The position numbers and the translations under genes are program-made. The notes under the pieces were generated by a model, which saw only the letters and a program-made list of their open reading frames with translations, had not been told where the DNA came from and searched no databases. Source: Planctomycetes bacterium SM23_32 (GTDB lineage Bacteria > Planctomycetota > Brocadiia > SM23-32). From it: 9,950 nt of DNA. Of this stretch, positions 1-7,488 are shown in pieces (position 1 is the stretch's first letter; the number at the start of each line of letters is the position of its first letter). The stretch lies in assembly GCA_001303885.1 (NCBI GenBank), contig LJUE01000049.1, positions 1-9,950 of the forward strand. Reading direction: 5' to 3'.

Positions 1-623
1 CCGGTGAAGTCCGACTTGCCCTCCAGCAGGGCCGTGGCCAGCTCGCTGCCCAGGTAGCGGTCAAGCTCCATCCGGGCGAACTTCACGTTCAGCTCGGCCA
101 GGGCTACGTTGCTCTCGTTCTGCTTCTTCTGGATCTCGTAATTCTCTTTGGCCTGCTTGTAGGAGGACTCGGCGTTCAGGAAGCTGATCTCGCGGCTGCT
201 TGTGCGCTCCTCCAGCTCCGACGAGTCGAGCCTGACCAGCACTATGCCTTCCTGGACGTCCTCGGGCGTGATGACGGTGCCCTCGTCGACAATTTCCAGT
301 ATGGTGCGCTGGCCCTCCACCTCGCTCTTGATGTCGGTGGACTCGGTGGCCAACAGCGTGCCTCCCTCCGTGACGGTGACCACAAGGGGGCCGCGGCGGA
401 CCGGCGCCGTGCGGACGGCCTGTGCCTCCTGTGCGCCGGCGGGCGGGCTCACCAGGCGGTAGGCGATGCCGGCCGCCAGGACGATCAGGATGGCTGCCAT
501 GCCGAACTTCAGCAGCCGGCCGCGCCCGGGGTGGTGCTGGTCATGGTGATGGAGCCCCGCGTGGCTCGGATCATGGAGCGTCTCTGGAGCGCCCGGCTGC
601 GAGCTGTCGTCAGTTGTACTCAT
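1..623 (-). CDS. Periplasmic adaptor (HlyD/MacA-like membrane fusion protein), 3' end cut by window edge
   Basis: The first 207 codons are present and the frame stays open to the window edge. The product is a membrane-fusion protein that should link an inner-membrane exporter to the TolC-type channel encoded just upstream. Residues 1-35 are cytoplasmic and His-rich (7 His between residues 17 and 31). Residues about 38-57 (KFGMAAILIVLAAGIAYRLV) form one membrane anchor. Residues about 70-135 look like the first half of a biotinyl-lipoyl domain (PVRRGPLVVTVTEGGTL ... EGIVLVRLDSSELEE). From about residue 136 a charged, helical stretch starts the coiled-coil hairpin. The ATG at 623 overlaps the tolC stop by 14 nt and is preceded by AGGAG (635-631) at 7-nt spacing, which fixes the start. 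Expected next genes are the second lipoyl half and an exporter (ABC/MacB or RND); the pump class cannot be told from here. Confidence 0.85.
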   Translation of the reverse strand, partial: MSTTDDSSQPGAPETLHDPSHAGLHHHDQHHPGRGRLLKFGMAAILIVLAAGIAYRLVSPPAGAQEAQAVRTAPVRRGPLVVTVTEGGTLLATESTDIKSEVEGQRTILEIVDEGTVITPEDVQEGIVLVRLDSSELEERTSSREISFLNAESSYKQAKENYEIQKKQNESNVALAELNVKFARMELDRYLGSELATALLEGKSDFT

Positions 624-2316
624 CGAAACTCTCCTGCAGTTCGCCGTCATCGCCGACGTTCAGTATACCCATATCGCGGGCCAGTTGCAGGCTGGCCACC
701 TTGTAGTCCACCAGGGCATTGGCCAGGCCGTTGCGCGCCCTGACCAGCGCCGCCTGCGCCTCCAGGAAGTCGCGCGCCTGAACGCGCCGGCCCGCCTCCC
801 ACAGCATCGTCGTGCTCTCGACCCGTCGCTCGGCCAGCTTCATGCTGTCCCGCTGGATCTCGTAGCTGCGCCGGGCGCGTTCGTACTGGCGCCACGCCTC
901 GCGCACGTCGCGCACGATGCCGTCGCGCGCTTCGTCGTAGTCCCTCGTGGCGCGGGCGTGATCGATGAGACGCCGCCGATAGGTGTTGCGTTCGGACAGC
1001 TTGTCGAGCGGCAGGTCGAGCTCGAATCCGGCCGTGAAGTCGGCGCGGCGGGCCTGGAAGTTGAGCGGACGGCTGTCTCCCTCCGTGTCGGCCGAGACCG
1101 ACGCGCTCAGGTCCAGCCCTGGCAGCAGGTCGTTCTCGGCCACCTTGATCTTGCGGAGGGCATCCTCCATGCGTCCGGCTTGACTCATCAGGTCCAGCCG
1201 ATGGGCGAGGGCCACTTCCTCGATCCTGTCGAGCGGCAGCAGGACCTCGACGACCCCCTCCGTATCCAGCCGCTCCAGCTCGTGGCGGTCGAGCATGAGC
1301 TTCGTCTGGGTGGGCAGGCCGAGGGTGATCTTGAAGCGGTCCAGTTCGTTCTCGTAGCTCTGGCGCGAGGTCACGTAGGAGTTCTCGGCTTGCAGCTCGT
1401 CCTGTCGAATCTGGTCCACCTCGTATTCGCTCTGCTCGCCGGCCTGGCCCAGCCATTCCGCCCGCTCCCGCAGGATGGAGAGGTTCTCGTAGTTGAGCCG
1501 TTCGTTGTCCACGACCTGGCGCTGCTCCAGCACGCGGTAGTAGTCGCTGAGCACGCGCACGAAGAAGGTGCGGCGGAACCGGATGAACGTGCGCAGCTGG
1601 TAGATGACGTCCCGCTCGGCCTGCGTCAGCGGCTCGGTCACGGCGATGCCCGCCCCCTGCAGCAGGGGCTGGGTGATGGAGGCGGTGAGCACGGAGGAAG
1701 CGGCGCGGCTCGGGCTGCCCTTCAGGAACTGGCTGAAGCTGGAGGCCAGGCTCACGCTGAGCCGCGCTCCCGTCTTGAAGAGCCACGTGAACCCGAAGTC
1801 CGTCTCGCCGGTCACCTCCGTGGTGTCGCCCAGGTCGGTATTGTCATACTCGCCGGACAGCATGCCGAAGAACTGCGGGTTGAACGCGTAACGCTGCAGC
1901 GTGAGCGCCAGTGCGCTGAAGTAAAGCGATTCCTTCTGGTTCTGGTACTCGCGGCTGTGCTCGCTGGCGATCTGGAGGGCCTTCGCGAGGCTGACGACGC
2001 GGTACTGCTCGGCGTCGGGCACGGCGGCGGGCGGCTCTCCCGGCTTGGTGATGACGGGCGGCAGGTCGGACGGGTCGGCCGCCGGGCAGTCGGCCAAGGG
2101 GTCACGCCTGGGGCGTTCCACCTCGTAGGAGGCCGCGTTGCCGGGCACCTCCTTCTCCTTCTGCTCCAGTATGCCGTAGACCTCGCGGTCGGCCGAGCGC
2201 TTATACCACGCGGGAGCGCACCCCGCCGCGGCCAGCAGGAGTGCACAGATCCCAAGCGACGCCATCCAGCGCCGCCCCGTTGAAGCCCTCGTCCGCTGCC
2301 TGTTACGCGCTGCCAT
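610..2316 (-). CDS. TolC-family outer-membrane efflux lipoprotein
   Basis: 568 aa, the outer-membrane channel of a tripartite exporter. An Arg-rich n-region (residues 1-17) precedes a hydrophobic core (residues 19-31) and a lipobox-like AAGC with Cys33 as the likely lipidated residue. The next stretch, WYKRSADREVYGIL (37-50), and a Pro-rich linker (to about 100) precede the channel. Two outer-membrane efflux (OEP) repeats follow, at roughly 105-345 and 360-550. Both are helical and rich in Arg/Glu/Gln, with beta-hairpin parts near 145-220 and 395-440, such as FGMLSGEYDNTDL and ASITQPLLQGAG. Starting at M18 would remove the basic n-region, so the ATG at 2316 is preferred; GAGAG lies 6 nt upstream. 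The start overlaps the tetR stop by 14 nt and the end overlaps the next adaptor by 14 nt, so the three genes form one operon. It is the only channel protein in the window. The substrate is unknown. Confidence 0.92.
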   Translation of the reverse strand: MAARNRQRTRASTGRRWMASLGICALLLAAAGCAPAWYKRSADREVYGILEQKEKEVPGNAASYEVERPRRDPLADCPAADPSDLPPVITKPGEPPAAVPDAEQYRVVSLAKALQIASEHSREYQNQKESLYFSALALTLQRYAFNPQFFGMLSGEYDNTDLGDTTEVTGETDFGFTWLFKTGARLSVSLASSFSQFLKGSPSRAASSVLTASITQPLLQGAGIAVTEPLTQAERDVIYQLRTFIRFRRTFFVRVLSDYYRVLEQRQVVDNERLNYENLSILRERAEWLGQAGEQSEYEVDQIRQDELQAENSYVTSRQSYENELDRFKITLGLPTQTKLMLDRHELERLDTEGVVEVLLPLDRIEEVALAHRLDLMSQAGRMEDALRKIKVAENDLLPGLDLSASVSADTEGDSRPLNFQARRADFTAGFELDLPLDKLSERNTYRRRLIDHARATRDYDEARDGIVRDVREAWRQYERARRSYEIQRDSMKLAERRVESTTMLWEAGRRVQARDFLEAQAALVRARNGLANALVDYKVASLQLARDMGILNVGDDGELQESFDEYN

Positions 2317-2896
2317 GCTCCGCTCTCACTAGCAAGCCCTTTTCGAACAGCTCGACGACGGCCCTGTGCCAGTCCTTGCCGCCCGGCATCTCATGCCTGT
2401 GCATCAGGCCCGTCCTGACCATGCCCAGCAGCAGCCGCCCCGAGGCGGCGGGGCTTAGCTCCGTGGCATAGCGCCCCTGCTGCATGCCCCGCATGACGAA
2501 CCCGGCGGCGACCGCCAGGATCTTGTCTTCCTTCGACCGCCATTCATGCCAGACCTTCCTCTTGCGGCCGGAGCCGCGGCGCCTCACGGTCCACATCAGG
2601 CCGAACAGGGCACCGCGCTCCGTGAAGAAGTGCGCCATCCGCTCCACGAGTGTCCGCAGGCCCCGTCCGGGGTCCTGCTCCTGCTCGCCCACCTCGCGCA
2701 CCGAGGCCACCAGCTCGTCGAACCCCGACAGGATCACCTGCCAGTACAGGTCTTCTTTGTCCTCGAAGTAGCGGTAGACGGTGCCCTTGCCGACGCCGGC
2801 CTTCTTGCGGATCTCGTCCAACGTCACCTCGTGGAACCGTCCGCTGGCGAACAGCTTCTCGGCGGCCTTCAGTATCTGCTTCGCCTTATCGGGCAC
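2303..2896 (-). CDS. TetR-family transcriptional repressor (start corrected to GTG at 2896)
   Basis: 197 aa from GTG 2896. The N-terminal helix-turn-helix domain spans about residues 4-50, with the family pattern VTLDEIRKKAGVGKGTVYRYF at 24-44 followed by EDKEDLY. The C-terminal two-thirds is the helical ligand and dimer domain. It holds a notably basic run (R105-K114, VRRRGSGRKRK), for which I know no function. The frame remains open to an ATG at 3047-3049 (248 aa), but that extension contains the promoter and palindromic operator at 2961-2912, so translation should begin downstream. GAGGG (2907-2903) sits 6 nt before the GTG at 2896; the adjacent GTG at 2899 would leave only 3 nt. The stop overlaps tolC by 14 nt. 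It most likely represses its own tetR-tolC-adaptor operon and releases on binding an exported compound, which is the usual logic for this family. The inducer is unknown. Confidence 0.9.
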   Translation of the reverse strand: MPDKAKQILKAAEKLFASGRFHEVTLDEIRKKAGVGKGTVYRYFEDKEDLYWQVILSGFDELVASVREVGEQEQDPGRGLRTLVERMAHFFTERGALFGLMWTVRRRGSGRKRKVWHEWRSKEDKILAVAAGFVMRGMQQGRYATELSPAASGRLLLGMVRTGLMHRHEMPGGKDWHRAVVELFEKGLLVRAEHGSA

Positions 2897-2911
2897 CACG
2901 GGCCCTCGAAG

Positions 2912-2933
2912 TGGAACTGACCAGTCAGTTCCA
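2912..2933. promoter_or_regulatory. Probable TetR-type operator, 22-bp palindrome
   Basis: Two perfect 10-bp arms (TGGAACTGAC and GTCAGTTCCA) are separated by a 2-nt centre, CA. The repeat starts on the last base of the -10 box and covers the expected transcription start, ending 15 nt before the chosen tetR start codon. That placement would block RNA polymerase when bound. The length and symmetry fit a dimeric TetR-family repressor. I found no second copy at the mobA-fdhD promoter or elsewhere in the window, so control appears limited to this operon. Confidence 0.82.
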
Positions 2934-2961
2934 TTCTCCCACTTCCGTATCATGGTGTCAA
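2933..2961 (-). promoter_or_regulatory. Sigma70-type promoter of the tetR-tolC-adaptor operon
   Basis: On the minus strand TTGACA (2961-2956, perfect -35) is followed by 17 nt and GAGAAT (2938-2933, 4 of 6 matches to TATAAT). TG sits one base before the -10 box, an extended -10 element. The predicted transcription start is near 2926, inside the palindrome, which leaves a leader of about 30 nt before the GTG at 2896. Confidence 0.75.
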
Positions 2962-3007
2962 ATGCCCGGACACCGATACGGACGCGGCCTGCCGAGTGCG
3001 GGTCCAG

Positions 3008-3058
3008 GCGCCGGCAGAGGCCAGGACCCGATCGGGCTGCCGCAGCCACGGCCGGCGC
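3008..3058 (-). other. Nested inverted repeats downstream of the ABC-exporter operon, possible transcription end
   Basis: Outer 8-bp arms GCGCCGGC (3008-3015) and GCCGGCGC (3051-3058) enclose two further symmetries: the 10-bp palindrome CCCGATCGGG (3027-3036) and a 5-bp hairpin with a 3-nt loop (GGCTG-CCG-CAGCC, 3035-3047). It begins 12 nt beyond the adaptor stop codon, where a terminator would be expected. There is no T-run on either side, so it is not a classical intrinsic terminator. It could be an mRNA-stabilising structure or a chance effect of high GC. The rest of the 2962-3070 gap shows no gene. Confidence 0.35.
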
Positions 3059-3070
3059 TTGAACGCACGG

Positions 3071-4405
3071 CTACGGCGCCGCCCGGCTCACGCGGGAGCC
3101 GTCCCGCAGGTCCGACGGTGGCCGCAGCACGACCGTGTCGCCCGCCGACAGGCCGTCGGTCACCTGGTAGTGGTCCTCGCCCTTGAGCCCGGTGGTGATG
3201 CTCCTCAGGCGGGCGCGGCCGCCCTCCACCACGAAGACGGCCTGGCCCTCGGCGGTGGCGAACACGGCCTCAGTCGGCGCCAGGACGGCGTCGTCGGCAG
3301 CCGCCACCGCGATCTTGACGTCCAGCTCGTAGCCGGGCTGGAGGGCCAGGTCGGCGTTGTCGAAGTCCACCAGCACCGCCACGCGCTGCTGGCGCACGCC
3401 GAGCGACGAGACCTTGGTGAACCCGGAGGGGTAGACCTTCTTGACGGTGCCGCGCGCGTCGTCCCTGCCGACGGCCTTGCCGACCAGCAGCACATCCTGG
3501 CCGATCTTCACCCGGCCCACCTCGTCAGACAGGATGTCGGCGCGTATCTCGATGGACGCCATGTCGCCGAGGGTGACCAGCGGCGTGCCCGGCTGCACGT
3601 AGCGCTCGCTGTCCACGTGCTTCTCAAGCACGGTGCCGCTGATGGGGCTGGTGACGCGGGTGCGGGAGACCTCGTAGTCAATCAGGTCCATGGCACTGCG
3701 TATCTGGTCCATCTGCGCGCCGTAGACCTGGCGCAGGTGCGCCGTGTCCTGCATGCTGTCCAACAACACCTGCTTGCGCAGCTCAGCTATGCGCACGGCC
3801 GTCTCGGCGGCTGCCAGACGTTGAGTGACGGCCTGGGCGTTGGCGTGAGCCGTCTGCATGTCGCGGCGGACGGCGTCGAACTGGCGGTCGGTGGCGGAGC
3901 CGGACTCGTAGAGCCCCTGCACGCGCCTGAGCTCCTTTTCGGCGTATTCCCGGTCGGCTTCGGCCGCCCTCTCCTGCTCCTTGACCTCGGCCACGTTCTC
4001 CAGGGCCTGCTGGCGCACCTTCTCGGCCGCTTCGATCTCGGACGCCTTCGGCAGGGGCACGTCCACGCCGGCCAGCTGGCCTTCGATCTCCTTGACCTGC
4101 GCCTTCATCATGTCCAGGGCCAGCTTCAGCTCGGTGTCCTCGATGGTCGTGATCAGCTGTCCCCGCTCGACGCTGTCGCCCTCCTCAAGCATGATGCGGC
4201 GGGCCGTGCCGGCGAACTCGGCCGTGACGACGCGCTCGGTGTGGAGCTGCGTCTGCGCCTCTTCGGTGACGCATTCCTCGAGGCGGCCGCGCCTGACGAC
4301 GGCCGTGTCCACGGGCACGGGCCTCGTCTTGCCCCACAGGTAGATGCCCGCCACGAGCGCCACGATCACCAGCGGCCAGCCGAACTTCGCGATGGCCTTC
4401 TTCAC
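3071..4405 (-). CDS. Periplasmic adaptor (HlyD/MacA-like membrane fusion protein) of the ABC/FtsX exporter
   Basis: 444 aa, full length for the family. An N-terminal anchor (MKKAIAKFGWPLVIVALVAGIYLWGK, residues 1-26, TM about 9-24) leads to a split lipoyl domain. Its first half is about 45-92 (TEEAQTQLHTERVVTAEFAG ... GQLITTIEDTEL) and its second half about 250-282 (TSPISGTVLEKHVDSERYVQPGTPLVTLG). Between them lies a long helical hairpin (about 95-240) rich in Ala, Glu, Gln and Arg, which should reach the TolC channel. A beta-barrel domain (about 283-370) and membrane-proximal domain (about 372-440) complete the fold. The start codon is GTG; GGAG overlaps the end of the permease gene at 6-nt spacing, and the permease stop is only 3 nt upstream. 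It should couple the ATPase/permease pair upstream to an outer-membrane factor, perhaps the one at 610-2316. Confidence 0.93.
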   Translation of the reverse strand: MKKAIAKFGWPLVIVALVAGIYLWGKTRPVPVDTAVVRRGRLEECVTEEAQTQLHTERVVTAEFAGTARRIMLEEGDSVERGQLITTIEDTELKLALDMMKAQVKEIEGQLAGVDVPLPKASEIEAAEKVRQQALENVAEVKEQERAAEADREYAEKELRRVQGLYESGSATDRQFDAVRRDMQTAHANAQAVTQRLAAAETAVRIAELRKQVLLDSMQDTAHLRQVYGAQMDQIRSAMDLIDYEVSRTRVTSPISGTVLEKHVDSERYVQPGTPLVTLGDMASIEIRADILSDEVGRVKIGQDVLLVGKAVGRDDARGTVKKVYPSGFTKVSSLGVRQQRVAVLVDFDNADLALQPGYELDVKIAVAAADDAVLAPTEAVFATAEGQAVFVVEGGRARLRSITTGLKGEDHYQVTDGLSAGDTVVLRPPSDLRDGSRVSRAAP

Positions 4406-4408
4406 GGG

Positions 4409-6784
4409 CTACTCCAGCGTCTTGAGTCGGCGCACGATGTCTATCTTGTGCACGCGGCGTCGGCAGACCCAGCGCGCGACGAGCTGAAAGACGAGGACGA
4501 TGGCCACGACGGTGGCGTACATGTCCGGCTGCATGACGACAGGCAGCTTGTAGAGGTCGGTCTCGTAGAGCCGGGCCAGCCCGTGGCAGAGCAGGAAGCC
4601 GAGCGGCAGTCCCACGAACGTGCCGACGAGGCCGAGGGGCATTATATCGTTTGTGGCGACCTGCGCAATCGCTTCGTGCTCGTAGCCCAGGCTGCTCATG
4701 CAGGCCAGGTCCCGCTCCTGCTCGGCGATGTTCACCGAAGAGGAGTTGTAGATGACGGCGAAGGCGATGACGGCGGCGAAGGCGCCCATGATCAGCGTGC
4801 TCACGCGCGTCAACTCGCTCACGGTCTCTTCAAAGCCGCCCAGTATGGCTCCAGTGGCCGTGACGGCCTTCACGCCCGGCATGTCGTCCATGTCTCTGGT
4901 CAGTGCCGCGAGCGCCTCGGGCTCGGCCCGGATGAGTGCCCCGTTCACGGCGCCGGGCTCGCCGAGGAACTCCGCCAGGTAGTCGCGCGCGGCGAACACG
5001 GTGAGGCCGACGTACTGGTCCACCACGGCCCGCACCGTGGCGAAGCGCTCGTCCTTGTCCTTCAGATAGGGGTCAACGAGCACCCGGGAGCCGGCGGAGA
5101 GGCCGAGCGCCTTGGCGAGCCGCTCGGGGACGACCAGGCCGTCGGCCGGCATCCTCACGGGGCGGTGCTGGGTGTCATAGACGCGGTAGAGGCGGCTGTC
5201 GCGCGGCAGGCCGAGCACCAGCACCGTCTTGGTGCGCCACCCGTTGCGCAGCTCGGCGCCGAACTGAAGCACCCCCTCGGCCCGTTGCACGCCGTCCAGC
5301 GAGGCCACGTCGAAGACCGCCGCTCGGGAGCGCTCCGTTGCGAAGTCCACGTGCATGTCGGAGCGGTCAACCAGCTCGAACTGGAACCACATGATGTAGT
5401 CCATCCAATCGGTTACGGCCGTGCCGAGCACCAAGATGACGACGGCCACGGCCACGCCGGCGACCGTGGAAAAGGCCCTGTGCCTGGCCCGCAGGACGTT
5501 GCGGGCGTTGATGCGCCAGGGGAGGGGCAGGCGGTCCCACAGGAAGCTGAGCGCGCCCTCGTGGGCGGTGCGTCCGCCGCTCGGCGGCTGGGGCCGGATG
5601 GCCACGGCCGGCTCGACGCGCAGTATGCGGGCCGCCGACCGGGCGGCCCCCACCACGCACATCCCGGCGCTCAGCAGGAAGGCGTTCATCATGGTGGTCA
5701 CACTGAACCGCGTCTCCAGCAGGGGGAAGCGGAAGAACAGGTTGTACATCTCCGTCCACTTCGCGCCCAGCATGTAGCCGAGCAGCGTCCCCGGGACGGC
5801 GCCGGCCACGGCCACCGCCACCGCGTAGGAGACGTAGTGGCCGACGATCCTCAGCCTGGGATATCCCAGTGCGCACAGCAGCCCGATCTGCGTGCGCTGC
5901 AGCTCTGTCATGCGCCTCAGCAGCACGTGGATCACCACGGCGGCCACGGCCAGGAAGACCAGCGGGGTCACCAACGCCGAGTTGCGCAGCCCCTTCAGCT
6001 CCTCCGAGAGGTAGTGGTTGGAGAGCTGCTCCCCGCGCCCGTACTTGTGGTAGACGCCGTAGCGGTCCAGGCGTTCCTTGATGGTGTCCAGCACGTCGTC
6101 CACGTTGGCGCCGGGGCGCAGGAGGCCGACCAGGTCGTTGAAGGCGTTCGTCATGTTGAAGGCGTCCTCGACGAACGATTCCCGGGCGAAGACGAGGGCG
6201 AACTCGCGGTCGTTGGGCACGAACTGCTGGGGCGAGCTGACGGCGTAGACGTACTCGGGGCTGCAGGCCGTGCCCACGATGCGCAGTTCCTCCTTGCGCT
6301 CGTTGATGGTGGCCTGGAAGGTGTCCCCGATGCGCAGGGCGTTGGCCTGGCAGAACCGGTCGTTGACGATGACCTCGGTGGCCGCCGCCCCCGGGAAGTA
6401 GGAGCCGGAGACCATGTGGATGTCGTTGATCAGGTCATCGCGGCGGTCCGGCATGGAGATGATGCGTCCCACCACGGCCCCCTCGTTGCCCTCTACTTCC
6501 AGGGGCACGTCCCTGACGATGCGGCCGCGTGCGCGCAGGACGCCGGGGATCGAGGTAACGTCGTGCAGGGCAGACTCGGGCGCCTTCTCCAGGTGAACGA
6601 AGAAGTCGGCGAAGCGGTAGCGCTCGTAGTAAGTGTCGCGCGACAGCAGCAGGCTGTGATAGGCGGAGCGCTGGCTGATGAAGACTACCATGCCGCAGGC
6701 GACGACGGCCGAGGCGGCGGCGAACTGGCCCGCCGAGTGGCGGATGTCGCGCAGCAGCTTCCTCAGCAGCATGCTGCCTACCAT
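4409..6784 (-). CDS. ABC transporter permease, duplicated FtsX/MacB-type
   Basis: 791 aa inner-membrane permease with about eight hydrophobic segments: residues 20-38, 269-289, 313-338, 366-384, 436-458, 663-683, 713-735 and 756-775. This is the 1+3+1+3 layout of duplicated FtsX permeases. Two large extracytoplasmic domains (about 39-268 and 459-662) match MacB-type periplasmic core domains; the first carries GRIISMPDRRDDLINDIHMV and VIVNDRFCQANALRIGDTF. Both FtsX cores keep the AxLGY-like cytoplasmic coupling stretch (LLCALGYPRLRI near 302-313 and MSSLGYEHEAIAQV near 696-709). The start ATG at 6784 overlaps the ATPase stop by 7 nt, with AAGGA at 6-nt spacing; M5 is a less likely start. These permeases usually act by mechanotransmission, exporting periplasmic substrates or lipoproteins. 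With the adjacent adaptor, export through a TolC channel is favoured over Lol lipoprotein sorting. Confidence 0.93.
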   Translation of the reverse strand: MVGSMLLRKLLRDIRHSAGQFAAASAVVACGMVVFISQRSAYHSLLLSRDTYYERYRFADFFVHLEKAPESALHDVTSIPGVLRARGRIVRDVPLEVEGNEGAVVGRIISMPDRRDDLINDIHMVSGSYFPGAAATEVIVNDRFCQANALRIGDTFQATINERKEELRIVGTACSPEYVYAVSSPQQFVPNDREFALVFARESFVEDAFNMTNAFNDLVGLLRPGANVDDVLDTIKERLDRYGVYHKYGRGEQLSNHYLSEELKGLRNSALVTPLVFLAVAAVVIHVLLRRMTELQRTQIGLLCALGYPRLRIVGHYVSYAVAVAVAGAVPGTLLGYMLGAKWTEMYNLFFRFPLLETRFSVTTMMNAFLLSAGMCVVGAARSAARILRVEPAVAIRPQPPSGGRTAHEGALSFLWDRLPLPWRINARNVLRARHRAFSTVAGVAVAVVILVLGTAVTDWMDYIMWFQFELVDRSDMHVDFATERSRAAVFDVASLDGVQRAEGVLQFGAELRNGWRTKTVLVLGLPRDSRLYRVYDTQHRPVRMPADGLVVPERLAKALGLSAGSRVLVDPYLKDKDERFATVRAVVDQYVGLTVFAARDYLAEFLGEPGAVNGALIRAEPEALAALTRDMDDMPGVKAVTATGAILGGFEETVSELTRVSTLIMGAFAAVIAFAVIYNSSSVNIAEQERDLACMSSLGYEHEAIAQVATNDIMPLGLVGTFVGLPLGFLLCHGLARLYETDLYKLPVVMQPDMYATVVAIVLVFQLVARWVCRRRVHKIDIVRRLKTLE

Positions 6785-7488
6785 CGCAGGTCCTTCGGCT
6801 CCACCGGGCAGGGGTTGCTCTCGATGCTCTGGATGGCGCCGCTGCGCAGGCGCACCACGCGGTCGGCCATGCCGGCGATGGCCGCGTTGTGTGTGACGAC
6901 CACTACGGTCCGGCCGCTCCTGTCGTGGACGTCCTTGAGGACCTCCAGCACCAGCTTGCCCGTCTCGTAGTCGAGCGCGCCGGTCGGCTCGTCGCCCAGG
7001 AGCACCTCGGGGTTCTTGCAGACGGCCCGCGCTATGGCTACGCGCTGCTGCTCGCCGCCCGAGAGCTGGGAGGGGAAGTGGTCGGCCCGGTCGGCCAGGC
7101 CCACCATGGCCAGCGTCTCGTCCACCAGCAGGGGATTGGCGCAGACCTGGGCCGCCAGGGCCACGTTCTCGCTGGCCGTCAGTGTGGGGATGAGGTTGAA
7201 GAACTGGAAGACGAATCCGACGTGCTCGCGGCGATAGGCCGTCAGCTCCCGTTCGCCGAACTCGGCAATGTCCGTCCCCCGCAGCCTGACGTGCCCCGAG
7301 GTCGGCGTGTCCATGCCGCCCACCAGGTTCAGCAGCGTGCTCTTGCCGCTGCCGCTCGGGCCGAGCAGCACGACGAACTCCCCGTCGTAGATCTCCAGGT
7401 CAACCCCGCGCAGGGCATGCACCGTCACCTCGCCCATCTGGTAGCTCTTGGTCAGGTCGGTGATGCTGTAGAGGACGCTGTCGCTCAT
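6778..7488 (-). CDS. ABC transporter ATP-binding protein, LolD/MacB type
   Basis: 236 aa, a complete nucleotide-binding domain. Visible motifs are Walker A GPSGSGKST (43-51), Q-loop Q95 in FVFQFFNLIP, signature LSGGEQQ (142-148), Walker B VLLGDEP (162-168), D-loop ALD (171-173) and the switch His200 in VVTHN. The sequence GFVFQFFNLIPTLTASENV is typical of the class that works with FtsX-fold permeases. All catalytic residues are present, so it should hydrolyse ATP on the cytoplasmic side and drive the permease encoded next. The ATG overlaps the mobA-fdhD stop in an ATGA, with GGAG 8 nt upstream, and its own stop overlaps the permease start. It is therefore translationally coupled on both sides. 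The short C-terminal tail after about 220 carries no recognised domain. Confidence 0.96.
   Translation of the reverse strand: MSDSVLYSITDLTKSYQMGEVTVHALRGVDLEIYDGEFVVLLGPSGSGKSTLLNLVGGMDTPTSGHVRLRGTDIAEFGERELTAYRREHVGFVFQFFNLIPTLTASENVALAAQVCANPLLVDETLAMVGLADRADHFPSQLSGGEQQRVAIARAVCKNPEVLLGDEPTGALDYETGKLVLEVLKDVHDRSGRTVVVVTHNAAIAGMADRVVRLRSGAIQSIESNPCPVEPKDLRW

Noticed and set aside
685..2283. Plus-strand open frame of 532 codons opposite tolC
   Set aside because: It is in the same exactly opposed register as tolC and shows no domain, whereas the minus-strand frame has a lipobox signal and OEP repeats.
2897..3049. N-terminal extension of the TetR protein to the ATG at 3049
   Set aside because: It would contain the promoter and operator, looks unlike TetR N-termini (MAAAARSGPGLCRR...), and a GTG with a well-spaced GAGGG lies downstream.
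2996..6970. Plus-strand open frame of 1324 codons antisense to the adaptor and permease genes
   Set aside because: Its codons sit exactly opposite those of the minus-strand genes, so it stops only where they use TTA, CTA or TCA, which are rare in GC-rich DNA. The product is a low-complexity His/Gly/Val/Gln mixture with no recognised domain, and it runs across a gene boundary and the promoter gap edge.
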